From positions 1-43,540 of the forward strand of contig CALZXH010000011.1 in NCBI GenBank assembly GCA_945830055.1: 43,540 nucleotides of DNA. Reading direction: 5' to 3'. Below the pieces are notes generated by a model. The model was given only the letters and a program-made list of their open reading frames with translations. It made no database searches and was not told the origin of the DNA. Source of the DNA: an uncultured Prevotella sp. (GTDB taxonomy: Bacteria; Bacteroidota; Bacteroidia; Bacteroidales; Bacteroidaceae). Below, in pieces: positions 16,694 to 24,338 of this stretch. The translations under genes and the position numbers were made by a program. Position 1 is the first letter of the stretch. Every line of letters starts with the position of its first letter.

Positions 16694-18153
16694 GGCTGTT
16701 GGTAAACGGTTGGTTGCATTTGTGGTGTCAGTCCTTCTGCGCTCACCGAAATCTGTCGGCACGATGAACTGTTGCTGAACTCTATGATGGCGTTGCCCTG
16801 CCCGTCTGCCGTTACATGCGGGTTCCAGTACAGGGTGCGCCGGTAATCCTCTTCCTTGGGCAGTACGCGGTAGTCGGGTGAAAAGAAAGGCTCGGCAATG
16901 TCGTATCCGTTGAATATGGTACGCCGCTGTCCTTTGCCGGCGGCAGTGAAATAGTGGTGTACATAGATAAACACGGTCACCGGGGCGTATGCTTTCAGTG
17001 CCGGACAGGGAAGGATGCTGACAAAGGCATTGGGATTCTCAGAGATATATACGCTTTTCACCTCCTCCATCTCGATAGGAAAAGGCTTGAGCCATTGCTT
17101 GGTGAACGAACAGGTAGCCATGGCATTCTTGTCTTTGCTGAAAGCGGGGGTGATACCAGTCAGTGCGTAGAAACGGTTGTTGATAATCCATACAATGGGA
17201 CGGTTCTTGTAGTAGGGGGCCTCATTGGATATGGATTTCTGTTCCGTTTCCAGTTGTTCCATCTCGGCATTGAGCTGATCCAGGGCATCAGTGAGTTCCG
17301 TATTGTCAGTAACTTCGCTTGAAGTAGTTTCCATTTCAGCCGTTTGCAGTGCGTTGATGCCGTCAAGGGTAGTCTCTGACACGTCATCCCCTGTGCCGTT
17401 GAACAGTCTGTTTGTGGTAGAGAGCCATCTGAAGAATTCCGGGGTGTCTTCCCCGCTGTCCAGCAAGCGGTCGGTCTCTTTATCTACATTATAATATAGG
17501 TCTGCCCAGTACTGCGCCCGTTGTTCGTTCTCCCAAGCCGTGAAGCGGTCAAAAGAGCGTTTCTTCTTGATGGTCACGTTCTGCAGATGATGTACCTTTT
17601 CCGTCATCGACTTCCCTTTTTCGTCGTTGCGGATGGCCTCCATCTCTTCCTCTTCCATTTGTTGCAGGGGCAGAGCGGTGGCTTGTGTAGCCGTTACCAT
17701 TGTTTCCTGTGGTGACAGCAAACGGGTAGCCGGAGAGAACTGGCGGTCGATGGCAATGCGGTATTTCTTCTTCCCGTCGTTATCGGCGGCATTAAGCAAC
17801 ATGGTCCATTCTCCTTCGCAGTCGGGCACCTGAAAGGCATATCTGCCGTCCTTCACTGTGGTAATCTGTCCGCTCAATGATTGTCCGTCATTGTTGAACA
17901 GGTTTATCTTCAGTTGCACTCCTTCAGCGGTCTTTATCTTTTTCGAGGAGGGAGTCAGTGTGCCCAGTACATAGAGGGCATCTTCAATGGGGTGCATGCC
18001 GCTGAATCCGCCGGAATGGTGGAAAGTTGCCGCAGCCTGTAAGGTGCTGTCCACACCTCGGATGACGGCGGTGCCTTCCTGTGCCTGTGCCATGGCTGTG
18101 CTTGCCAGTATCAGCAAGGTAGTCAGTAAGCGATGTATCGTGTGTATTGTCAT
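16690..18153 (-). CDS. TonB-plug-like surface protein, equivalent to the C-terminal half of the same family
   Basis: 487 residues with its own signal peptide (LTTLLILASTAMAQA). A carboxypeptidase-regulatory-like beta-sandwich spans about residues 55-140 (VQLKINLFNNDGQSLSGQI, DGRYAFQVPDCEGEWTMLL). The linker VTIKKKRSFDRFTAWENEQ follows, then a plug-like domain from about 310 (RPIVWIINNRFYALTG, MEEVKSVYISENPNA). The C-terminal signature is DYRRTLYWNPHVTADGQGNAIIEF. In relatives I know, these motifs form the second half of a single chain of about 900 residues whose first half matches the downstream gene. The summed length here, 969, fits. The two genes are translationally coupled but in reversed order. 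Confidence 0.7.
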   Translation of the reverse strand: MTIHTIHRLLTTLLILASTAMAQAQEGTAVIRGVDSTLQAAATFHHSGGFSGMHPIEDALYVLGTLTPSSKKIKTAEGVQLKINLFNNDGQSLSGQITTVKDGRYAFQVPDCEGEWTMLLNAADNDGKKKYRIAIDRQFSPATRLLSPQETMVTATQATALPLQQMEEEEMEAIRNDEKGKSMTEKVHHLQNVTIKKKRSFDRFTAWENEQRAQYWADLYYNVDKETDRLLDSGEDTPEFFRWLSTTNRLFNGTGDDVSETTLDGINALQTAEMETTSSEVTDNTELTDALDQLNAEMEQLETEQKSISNEAPYYKNRPIVWIINNRFYALTGITPAFSKDKNAMATCSFTKQWLKPFPIEMEEVKSVYISENPNAFVSILPCPALKAYAPVTVFIYVHHYFTAAGKGQRRTIFNGYDIAEPFFSPDYRVLPKEEDYRRTLYWNPHVTADGQGNAIIEFSNSSSCRQISVSAEGLTPQMQPTVYQQP

Positions 18154-18190
18154 GTGTTGTATGGGATGCCGACAGGGGCATTTTCTGCTG

Positions 18191-18221
18191 TAAAGTTACA
18201 CGAAAAGCAGCAACTGACAAA
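18191..18221 (-). promoter_or_regulatory. Promoter of the split surface-protein operon
   Basis: On the minus strand, TTTG (18221-18218), a 19-nt spacer and TAACTTTA (18198-18191) match the Bacteroidetes -33/-7 pattern with one mismatch. The start codon lies 37 nt downstream. Confidence 0.65.
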
Positions 18222-18338
18222 GAAAAAGAGCTACATAATCTGTCTCTTACCGACTCCGGTATAAGCCAGTTCTTCCCGTATTCGGCTCTTTCATATATGG
18301 ATTTTGACAGTCCAATGTGATATTGTCCTCTTCTGTCG

Positions 18339-18443
18339 TTATTTCCTCATTTCTTGTATAAAACTACTTAACGTGAGATCGACCACCGTCTCTTCCCCTG
18401 CCCTGGCTTTCGGATTCTCAAACCAGTAGTAAGTAATTGCCAT
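18339..18443 (-). pseudogene. Possible relic of a small HU-like DNA-binding protein gene
   Basis: An ATG at 18443 opens a 34-codon frame beginning MAITYYWFENPKARAGE. That start resembles the N-terminus of Bacteroidetes HU-like histone-family proteins, which usually open with M-A-hydrophobic-Y-x-W/F-Y/F-E-N-P and run to 120 residues or more. Here the frame stops at TAA 18341-18339. A different frame continues about 30 codons further. The similarity is from memory and short, so chance is possible. Confidence 0.25.
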
Positions 18444-18507
18444 AATATCTATTGTAATCAGGTTATCCAGTCTTTTCTTGTTCCATTATCTTCCCATTCG
18501 AATCATC

Positions 18508-18573
18508 GACCGGACGACGTCAGCCAATCGACCGACCTAGGTCAATCAATTGACCGACCTCCGTCAATCACTT
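18508..18573. repeat. Three tandem degenerate 22-bp repeats
   Basis: Units at 18508-18529, 18530-18551 and 18552-18573. The second and third, beginning GACCGACCT, differ at only three positions; the first is more diverged (GACCGGACGACGTCA). Embedded palindromes include GACCTAGGTC at 18534-18543 and the inverted repeat GGTCAAT-CA-ATTGACC at 18540-18555. Confidence 0.75.
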
Positions 18574-18778
18574 GATTGAACAACGTGCGGTCGATATTAG
18601 AACCGATATAAAGATGCAACAAGGAAGATTTTTTATCTATTATTATGTAGGTTTTGTGTACAGTACTCCTCTTAGGGTATGCAGGAATCAGAGGATGATA
18701 CACAATTCACTTTGTTCTGAATTCGTCGAACTACTCTTCCAAAACAGTTGTTACTGGCTATGATGAATAAAGAATTTA

Positions 18779-18823
18779 CGGGCTTTGAATCAGCCTGCAT
18801 AATGCAGTTTAATTCAAAACCCG
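18779..18823. terminator. Nested hairpin downstream of amt
   Basis: An outer 12-bp stem (CGGGCTTTGAAT with ATTCAAAACCCG, one mismatch) encloses an inner perfect CTGCAT-A-ATGCAG stem. It sits 55 bp past the amt stop codon, where a transcript end is expected. There is no long T-tract on either strand, so termination is plausible rather than proven. Confidence 0.45.
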
Positions 18824-18878
18824 CAAATTCTATCAGTTATTAGTCCAACTCAGAAGTTGAAACTCAAACGTCTGGTTT

Positions 18879-20267
18879 TTAATTCTTTCCTTCCATTTTG
18901 TTCCTGATATGCTCCTCGTACTCGGCAATTTCGCGCTCGGCGATATGTGCCAATCCGTAGTGCTCGTCGTGCTGGGAGAAGTCAAGACCCACACGCTCGC
19001 TCGCCTCGCTCACTCGCATAGGTATCATACGGTCGATGAACCAGTAGCCGAAGTAACTCATCAGGAAAGTGTAGATGATGACGATGGCTACTGCCAGCAG
19101 GTGGTACAGGAAGATGACAAAGCCGTCCCAGGTGCCGGCAATCAGTCCTTCCTGAATGAAGATACCGGTGAGTACGGTACCGAAGATACCGCCGGTGCCG
19201 TGTGTGGGGAATACATCAAGGGCATCATCCACTCGCGACTGACTGCGCCAATACACGGCAATGTTGCAGATGATGGTGATGATAAATGAGATGAATATGC
19301 TCTGACCCACTGTGACATAACCGGCAGAAGGGGTGATGGCAACAAGACCCACCACACAGCCCACGGCGGCGCCCATGGCAGAGGGCTTGCGACCGCGCAG
19401 GCAGTCGAAGAATATCCAGGTCATCATGGCGGTGGCAGAAGCAGTGTTGGTGTTCAGGAACGCCTTTACCGCTGTACCATCGGCATGGAGTGAAGAACCC
19501 GCATTGAAGCCGAACCAGCCCAACCAAAGCATGGCGGCTCCGAGCAGCACAAACGGAATGTTGGCAGGTTCAGCCTTGCGTGTGGCAGAAGAACGGCGTC
19601 CCAAGAAGATGGCACCCGCCAGGGCAGCTACGCCCGACGATGCATGTACCACGATACCGCCGGCAAAATCTACCACACCCCATTTCAGAAACAGTCCGTC
19701 AGGATGCCAAGTCATGTGTGCCAAGGGGCAGTAGATGACCACGAAGAAGAAAATCATAAAAAACAGGTATGCGGAAAACCTGACACGCTCGGCGAAGGAA
19801 CCTGTGATGAGCGAGGGCGTGATGATGGCAAACTTCATTTGGAACAGGGCGAAAAGTGCCAGGGGGATGGTGGCACCGCCCAGAATGTTGCCTGTAGGAG
19901 TGGTATATACATCGCCACCCACATTCTCGAACATCAGGAAGGTGAAGGGGTTGCCGATGACACCACCGATATCGTCACCGAAACAAAGGCTGAAACCGAA
20001 AACTACCCACAGCACACTGATGATGCCCATGGCAATAAAACTTTGAAGCATGGTGGATATGACGTTCTTGGCTCCCACCATGCCACCGTAGAAGAATGAC
20101 AGTCCCGGTGTCATCATCAGCACGAAGATAGTGGCAGTGATGAGCCACGCCACATCTGCCGTGTCAATGACAGATAGGTCACAGGTAAAGGAAGGTTCTT
20201 TAGCAAACAGACCGGCAATGGCAATCGCCACCATGGCGGTCATAAGGATAATCCATCTTTTTTTCAT
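18879..20267 (-). CDS. amt: Ammonium transporter (Amt/MEP/Rh family), first copy
   Basis: 462 residues with an N-terminal hydrophobic leader followed by about 11 membrane helices. Family landmarks are TPGLSFFYGGMVGAKN near the N-terminus, the twin pore histidines in FAGGIVVHASSGVAALAGA and FPTHGTGGIFGTVLTG, and LWLGWFGFNAGSS. The charged C-terminal tail (SEASERVGLDFSQHDEHYG) is the part that contacts PII in other Amt proteins. It conducts ammonium/ammonia into the cytoplasm under nitrogen limitation. It is the last gene of glnK-amt-asnB-amt, 39 nt after asnB. Confidence 0.95.
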   Translation of the reverse strand: MKKRWIILMTAMVAIAIAGLFAKEPSFTCDLSVIDTADVAWLITATIFVLMMTPGLSFFYGGMVGAKNVISTMLQSFIAMGIISVLWVVFGFSLCFGDDIGGVIGNPFTFLMFENVGGDVYTTPTGNILGGATIPLALFALFQMKFAIITPSLITGSFAERVRFSAYLFFMIFFFVVIYCPLAHMTWHPDGLFLKWGVVDFAGGIVVHASSGVAALAGAIFLGRRSSATRKAEPANIPFVLLGAAMLWLGWFGFNAGSSLHADGTAVKAFLNTNTASATAMMTWIFFDCLRGRKPSAMGAAVGCVVGLVAITPSAGYVTVGQSIFISFIITIICNIAVYWRSQSRVDDALDVFPTHGTGGIFGTVLTGIFIQEGLIAGTWDGFVIFLYHLLAVAIVIIYTFLMSYFGYWFIDRMIPMRVSEASERVGLDFSQHDEHYGLAHIAEREIAEYEEHIRNKMEGKN

Positions 20268-20306
20268 AACTGATACAGTAGCCTACTCTTGTAGATTAAA
20301 CAAATG

Positions 20307-21977
20307 CTATTTCTCATACGCTTCTTCATGCACTCCTGCCACGGCGCGCCCGCTGGGCTCGTTCATGTTCTTGAAAGCTTCGTCCCATGCCAGTGCTTCG
20401 GCGGTGCTGCATGCCACGCTGGGCACGCTGGGCACGCTGAGGGCGGCGGAGTCGCTGGGGAAGTGTTCGGCAAAGATGGAACGGTAATAGTATTCCTCTT
20501 TGTTGCGTGGAGGATTGATGGGGAAACGCTCGGCGGCATGTGCCATCTGCTCGTCGCTCACCGCCGATGCAGTAATCTGCTTCAGCGTGTCAATCCATGA
20601 ATAGCCCACACCGTCGCTGAACTGCTCCTTTTGACGCCATGCCACTTCGGCAGGCAACATGCTGCTGAATGCCTCGCGCACAATCTTCTTTTCCATGGTT
20701 TGTCCGGGGCACATCTTCGCTATGGGATTGGTGCGCATAGCCACATCAAGGAATTCCTTGTCGAGGAATGGTACGCGCCCTTCTACGCCCCATGCCGACA
20801 GACTCTTGTTGGCGCGCAGGCAGTCATATAGATACAGTTTGGAGAGTTTGCGCACCGTTTCTTCGTGGAACGCCTTGGCATCGGGAGCCTTGTGGAAATA
20901 CAGGTAGCCACCGAAAATCTCGTCAGCACCCTCTCCCGAGAGCACCATCTTGATACCCATCGACTTGATGACCCTTGCCAGCAGATACATTGGTGTGGAA
21001 GCCCTGACTGTAGTCACGTCGTAGGTCTCGATATAATAAATGACGTCACGGATGGCGTCGAGTCCTTCCTGTATGGTGTAGTTTATCTCATGGTGTACGG
21101 TACCGATATGGTCGGCTACCAGTTTTGCTTTCGCCAGGTCGGGTGCACCCTTCAGTCCCACGGCAAAAGAGTGGAGTCGCGGCCACCAGGCACGGGTAGA
21201 TCCATCGTCTTCGATGCGATGTTCGGAGAACTTCTCTGCGATGGCACTGATAACTGATGAGTCGAGTCCGCCCGACAACAGCACACCATAGGGCACATCA
21301 CTCATCAGCTGTCTTTTCACAGCATCTTCCAGTGCATCGTGTATGCTGTCCACGTCGGCCGGATTGTCCTTGATGCACTCATAGTCCATCCAGTCGCGCG
21401 TATAGTATTTTTTCATTTTCCCTTCTTTGCTGTAATAGTAGTGGCCCGGTAGGAACGGTTCGTACCGGTCGCAGTTGCCTTCTAAGGCTTTCAGCTCGCT
21501 TGCCACATACACCTTGCCGTCGTTGTCGTAACCGATGTACAGGGGAATGACACCTATGGGGTCGCGTGCGATGAGGAAGGTATCGTTCTCGGCATCGTAA
21601 AGCGCAAAGGCAAAGATGCCGCTGAGGTCTTCTAAAAAGTCAATCCCCTTGTCTCTGTACAGGGCAAGGATTACCTCGCAGTCGCTACCCGTCTGGAACT
21701 GGTAGGTGTCTGCATAGCGTTTTCGTATATCCTGATGATTGTATATTTCACCGTTGACTGCCAGTACCTGCTTCATGTCGGGGCTGAATAGCGGTTGTTT
21801 ACCTGATTCGGGGTCAACGATAGACAGACGTTCATGGGCAAGAATGGCGGTGCCGCCACAGTAGATGCCGCTCCAATCTGGTCCGCGATGACGGATTTTG
21901 CGGCTCATTGCCAGTGCTTTCTCCCTAAGTTCGGGTGTCTGTTGCTGAATGTTGAAAATAGATACAATTCCACACAT
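20307..21977 (-). CDS. asnB: Glutamine-hydrolysing asparagine synthase B
   Basis: 556 residues. Met1 is followed directly by Cys2 (MCGIVSIFN), the nucleophile of the class II glutaminase domain (about 1-190). The synthase domain carries the ATP pyrophosphatase loop LLSGGLDSSVISAI. The motif VLSGEGADEIFGGYLYFHKAP and the segment GVEGRVPFLDKEFLDVA are typical of AsnB. It makes asparagine from aspartate, ATP and glutamine, which suits its place between two ammonium transporters. Near the C-terminus a 9-bp unit repeats three times (20415-20441), giving SVPSVPSV, an odd low-complexity stretch in a poorly conserved tail. Confidence 0.95.
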   Translation of the reverse strand: MCGIVSIFNIQQQTPELREKALAMSRKIRHRGPDWSGIYCGGTAILAHERLSIVDPESGKQPLFSPDMKQVLAVNGEIYNHQDIRKRYADTYQFQTGSDCEVILALYRDKGIDFLEDLSGIFAFALYDAENDTFLIARDPIGVIPLYIGYDNDGKVYVASELKALEGNCDRYEPFLPGHYYYSKEGKMKKYYTRDWMDYECIKDNPADVDSIHDALEDAVKRQLMSDVPYGVLLSGGLDSSVISAIAEKFSEHRIEDDGSTRAWWPRLHSFAVGLKGAPDLAKAKLVADHIGTVHHEINYTIQEGLDAIRDVIYYIETYDVTTVRASTPMYLLARVIKSMGIKMVLSGEGADEIFGGYLYFHKAPDAKAFHEETVRKLSKLYLYDCLRANKSLSAWGVEGRVPFLDKEFLDVAMRTNPIAKMCPGQTMEKKIVREAFSSMLPAEVAWRQKEQFSDGVGYSWIDTLKQITASAVSDEQMAHAAERFPINPPRNKEEYYYRSIFAEHFPSDSAALSVPSVPSVACSTAEALAWDEAFKNMNEPSGRAVAGVHEEAYEK

Positions 21978-22019
21978 AGTTTTATTCCTTTTTAGTTATT
22001 TGACGTTTGCTTGATTATG

Positions 22020-22114
22020 GGGAGTTAGTTGGGGAGTTAATTGGAGAATTAAGATGGGCCAATACGATTCTTAACAGATGCAATTGGCTTCTTATAACTT
22101 TCCAACTAACTCCC
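22020..22114. repeat. Long-range inverted repeat in the amt-asnB gap
   Basis: GGGAGTTAGTTGG (22020-22032) and CCAACTAACTCCC (22102-22114) are perfectly complementary over 13 bp. Inside lies a second pair, GCCAAT (22058-22063) and ATTGGC (22083-22088). The left arm also begins three near-tandem units of 12-13 bp (GGGGAGTTAGTTG, GGGAGTTAATTG, GAGAATTAAGATG). The structure falls in the leader between the second amt gene and asnB. Confidence 0.65.
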
Positions 22115-22131
22115 TATCTAACTTCTAATAC

Positions 22132-23421
22132 TTAGTTGTAGCAGCTCTCTCCGTGCTCGTAGATATCCAGTCCCTCTTCCTCGATGCGCTTGTCAACGCG
22201 GATACCTGCAATCTTCTTGATGCTGAAGAACAGAATCACACCTGCTACGGCAGCCCAGAGGTCGATGGCAAGTACACCCATGGCCTGAGCACCTAAGAAA
22301 CCGAAGCCTCCACCGTAGAATGTGCCGCCGTCAACGGCAAGCAGACCGGTCATCAAGGTACCCAAGATACCGCATACACCGTGTACGGAACTTGCACCAA
22401 CGGGGTCGTCGATATGCAGTTTGGTGTCGATGAACTCAATAGAGAATACCAGTACGATACCAGCTACCAGACCGATGATGGTTGCACCGAGAGGTGACAC
22501 GAGGTCGCAACCGGCAGTGATGGCCACCAAACCTGCAAGTACACCGTTGAGGGTGAGTGAGAACGAAGGTTTGCCATATTTCAACCAAGAGGTGAACATG
22601 GTAGCGATACCACCGGCAGCGGCAGCCAGGTTAGTGGTGAGGAATACGTGTGAGATGGCCTCACGGTTCACTTCGCCAGAAGCGGCCAACTGAGAACCGG
22701 GGTTGAATCCGAACCAGCCAAACCACAGGATGAATACGCCCAATGCGGCAGCCATCAGGTTATGTCCGGGTATAGCGCGGCTCTTGCCGTTCTTGTCGTA
22801 TTTGCCCAAACGGGGACCCAAGGCGATGGCTCCTACGAGAGCAAGCACACCACCTACAGAGTGTACGATGGCAGATCCGGCAAAGTCGTGGAAAGTGGTG
22901 CCGAAGGTGGTCATCATGAAGCTACCCTCATCACCGTTGCACAGCCATCCGCCACCCCATGTCCAGTGACCCGAGATGGGGTAGATGAGCAGGGAGATGA
23001 AAACGGAATAGATGCAATACATAGAAAACTTGGTACGCTCTGCCATAGCTCCGGAAACGATAGTGGCTGCAGTAGCGCAGAACACTGTCTGGAAAATCAA
23101 AAAGCCTTCTACAGGCAGGTCAAAGCCTGGATCGTAGAACGAAATGTCGCCGAAGTGAGGCATTCCGATAAAACCTTCTCCGTTGCTTCCGAACATGAAT
23201 CCGAAGCCAATGAGCCAGAAAAGGATAGAACCGAACGTAAAGTCCACGAAGTTCTTGAAAAGGATGTTGGCAGTGTTCTTGCCACGAGTAAAGCCTGCCT
23301 CGCACAGCGCAAAGCCCGGCTGCATGAAGAACACCAGCATAGCAGCCAGCAACATCCATACGGTATCTAATGAAAGCGCCACATCAGTGACCGCATCTGC
23401 AGTTAAAAATAGGTGTGTCAT
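22132..23421 (-). CDS. amt: Ammonium transporter (Amt family), second copy
   Basis: 429 residues, about 11 helices, without a cleavable leader. Landmarks are MLLAAMLVFFMQPGFALCEAGFTRGKN, SGAMAERTKFSMYC, the pore histidines in FAGSAIVHSVGGVLALVGA and SSVHGVCGILGTLMTG, and FILWFGWFGFNPGSQL. It belongs to a different Amt subgroup from the copy at 18879-20267, judged from its N-terminus (FALCEAGFTRGKN against SFFYGGMVGAKN), so the pair is not a recent duplication. It is the second gene of the glnK operon, 168 nt after glnK, and is the most likely direct partner of that PII protein. Confidence 0.95.
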   Translation of the reverse strand: MTHLFLTADAVTDVALSLDTVWMLLAAMLVFFMQPGFALCEAGFTRGKNTANILFKNFVDFTFGSILFWLIGFGFMFGSNGEGFIGMPHFGDISFYDPGFDLPVEGFLIFQTVFCATAATIVSGAMAERTKFSMYCIYSVFISLLIYPISGHWTWGGGWLCNGDEGSFMMTTFGTTFHDFAGSAIVHSVGGVLALVGAIALGPRLGKYDKNGKSRAIPGHNLMAAALGVFILWFGWFGFNPGSQLAASGEVNREAISHVFLTTNLAAAAGGIATMFTSWLKYGKPSFSLTLNGVLAGLVAITAGCDLVSPLGATIIGLVAGIVLVFSIEFIDTKLHIDDPVGASSVHGVCGILGTLMTGLLAVDGGTFYGGGFGFLGAQAMGVLAIDLWAAVAGVILFFSIKKIAGIRVDKRIEEEGLDIYEHGESCYN

Positions 23422-23447
23422 AATTGTTGTGTTTTGTTTTGGCGGGG

Positions 23448-23516
23448 ATTATCCTATCCGCGCTTGGTTTGTGTTTGTGTTGTTATTATCCTAAATACGC
23501 TTGTTTGTGTTGTTAC
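23448..23516. repeat. Imperfect direct repeat in the glnK-amt gap
   Basis: Two copies of a unit starting ATTATCCTA, then CGCTTG, TTTGTG and TTGTT, begin at 23448 and 23485, a 37-bp period. The first copy has an extra GTGTTT-like insertion. A further partial inverse copy (TATTAGGATAA) appears at 23539-23549, so the leader RNA of the amt gene could fold. Confidence 0.6.
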
Positions 23517-23589
23517 TTATTCCCTATTATTTAATGTATTAGGATAAGATGTCGGTGTATTTTATTGCCACCGGAATGGGGTGCAATGC

Positions 23590-23946
23590 TTATTTCTCTT
23601 GCTCTGCATTGTATAGCGCTATGTCGCCGCGTTCAGCGGTACGTATGCGTATCGCATCCTCGATGGGTATCACAAAGATGCGTCCATCGCCAATTTCACC
23701 GGTATAGGCAGCCTTCTGGATGGCAGTTACTGTGCGTTCCACATTCTTGTCACGTACCACCACATTGATTAGAATGCGCTCGATGCAACTCGTGTCGTAC
23801 ATCACGCCACGGTAAATACGCGCCTGGCGCATCTTGCCCTCTCCCCTTACATCATAGTAAGAGAACCACTCAATGTCGGCGGCAAGCAGTGCTTCCTTCA
23901 CATCCTCAAACTTGGTTTTGCGGATGATTGCTTCAATCTTTTTCAT
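23590..23946 (-). CDS. glnK: PII nitrogen regulatory protein
   Basis: 118 residues. MKKIEAIIRKTKFEDVKEAL is the classic PII start. AYTGEIGDGRIFVIPIEDAIRIRT is the B/C-loop signature that binds ATP/ADP. The T-loop (residues about 36-54, GEGKMRQARIYRGVMYDTS) keeps YRG and a Tyr at the usual modification position (Tyr50). It lacks the Gln of the GFGRQKG motif that helps bind 2-oxoglutarate in proteobacterial GlnB/GlnK, having Met39 there. Effector response may therefore differ. As first gene of the operon with two Amt transporters and asnB, it most likely gates ammonium uptake. Confidence 0.92.
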   Translation of the reverse strand: MKKIEAIIRKTKFEDVKEALLAADIEWFSYYDVRGEGKMRQARIYRGVMYDTSCIERILINVVVRDKNVERTVTAIQKAAYTGEIGDGRIFVIPIEDAIRIRTAERGDIALYNAEQEK

Positions 23947-24001
23947 GTTTACCTCTCCTATTAGTTAATAATTCATATAACAATTTGATAACTTTCTGGT
24001 G

Positions 24002-24032
24002 CAAAATTACTGCAAAGTGTTAGCTTGGCAAA
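24002..24032 (-). promoter_or_regulatory. Promoter of the glnK-amt-asnB-amt operon
   Basis: On the minus strand, TTTG (24032-24029), a 19-nt spacer and TAATTTTG (24009-24002) fit the Bacteroidetes consensus exactly. The start codon of glnK is 55 nt downstream of the -7 box. Confidence 0.75.
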
Positions 24033-24208
24033 AGAAATTGCTTCAAAAAGAAAGTAATTTTAAAAATAGATTAACAAGCATTAATAACATAACCCGATTT
24101 GCTTACGAATTGAAAGAAAAAGTATGAAAATTGTAATAATTTGCAATTCTTTGATAAAAAGTAGAATAAAATGCACGCTTTTTCATTATAATTAATAGCA
24201 TATTGTCG

Positions 24209-24216
24209 TATCTTTG
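24209..24216 (+). promoter_or_regulatory. Putative -7 box of the dapF-dapL unit
   Basis: TATCTTTG matches TAnnTTTG. No convincing -33 box lies 19-21 nt upstream. It would give a 5' leader of about 115 nt, which contains a short hairpin followed by six T residues (24237-24269). Confidence 0.5.
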
Positions 24217-24338
24217 CATTGGAAATGAAACAAAAGGTCATCAAATCGGTAGGCCGAGTGACATTTTTTAAATTTCATATAAATTAATAAGTGAGCAGAC
24301 ATAAGTACTGATATATTTAGGGTTTAAAGATTGAAACA

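Larger units (their letters stand above)
18222..18878. other. Gene-poor intergenic region, 657 bp
   Basis: No convincing full-length gene is present. The stretch contains a short open frame (18339-18443, minus), three degenerate 22-bp tandem repeats (18508-18573) and a hairpin (18779-18823), each listed separately. A 63-codon plus-strand frame at 18572-18763 has no recognisable protein features. Confidence 0.6.
23947..24338. other. AT-rich divergent regulatory region between glnK and dapF
   Basis: 392 bp with no gene. It holds the glnK promoter near the glnK side, a -7 box for dapF at 24209-24216 and a small leader hairpin at 24237-24262. The middle (24040-24180) is very AT-rich, without a clear repeat. 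Confidence 0.6.

Noticed and set aside
18508..18600. CRISPR array
   Set aside because: The repeats are contiguous, degenerate and 22 bp long with no spacers, and no cas genes are present.
18572..18763. A 63-codon plus-strand open frame in the gap
   Set aside because: It has no start-site support, no motif and no conserved-looking composition, and it overlaps the repeat array.
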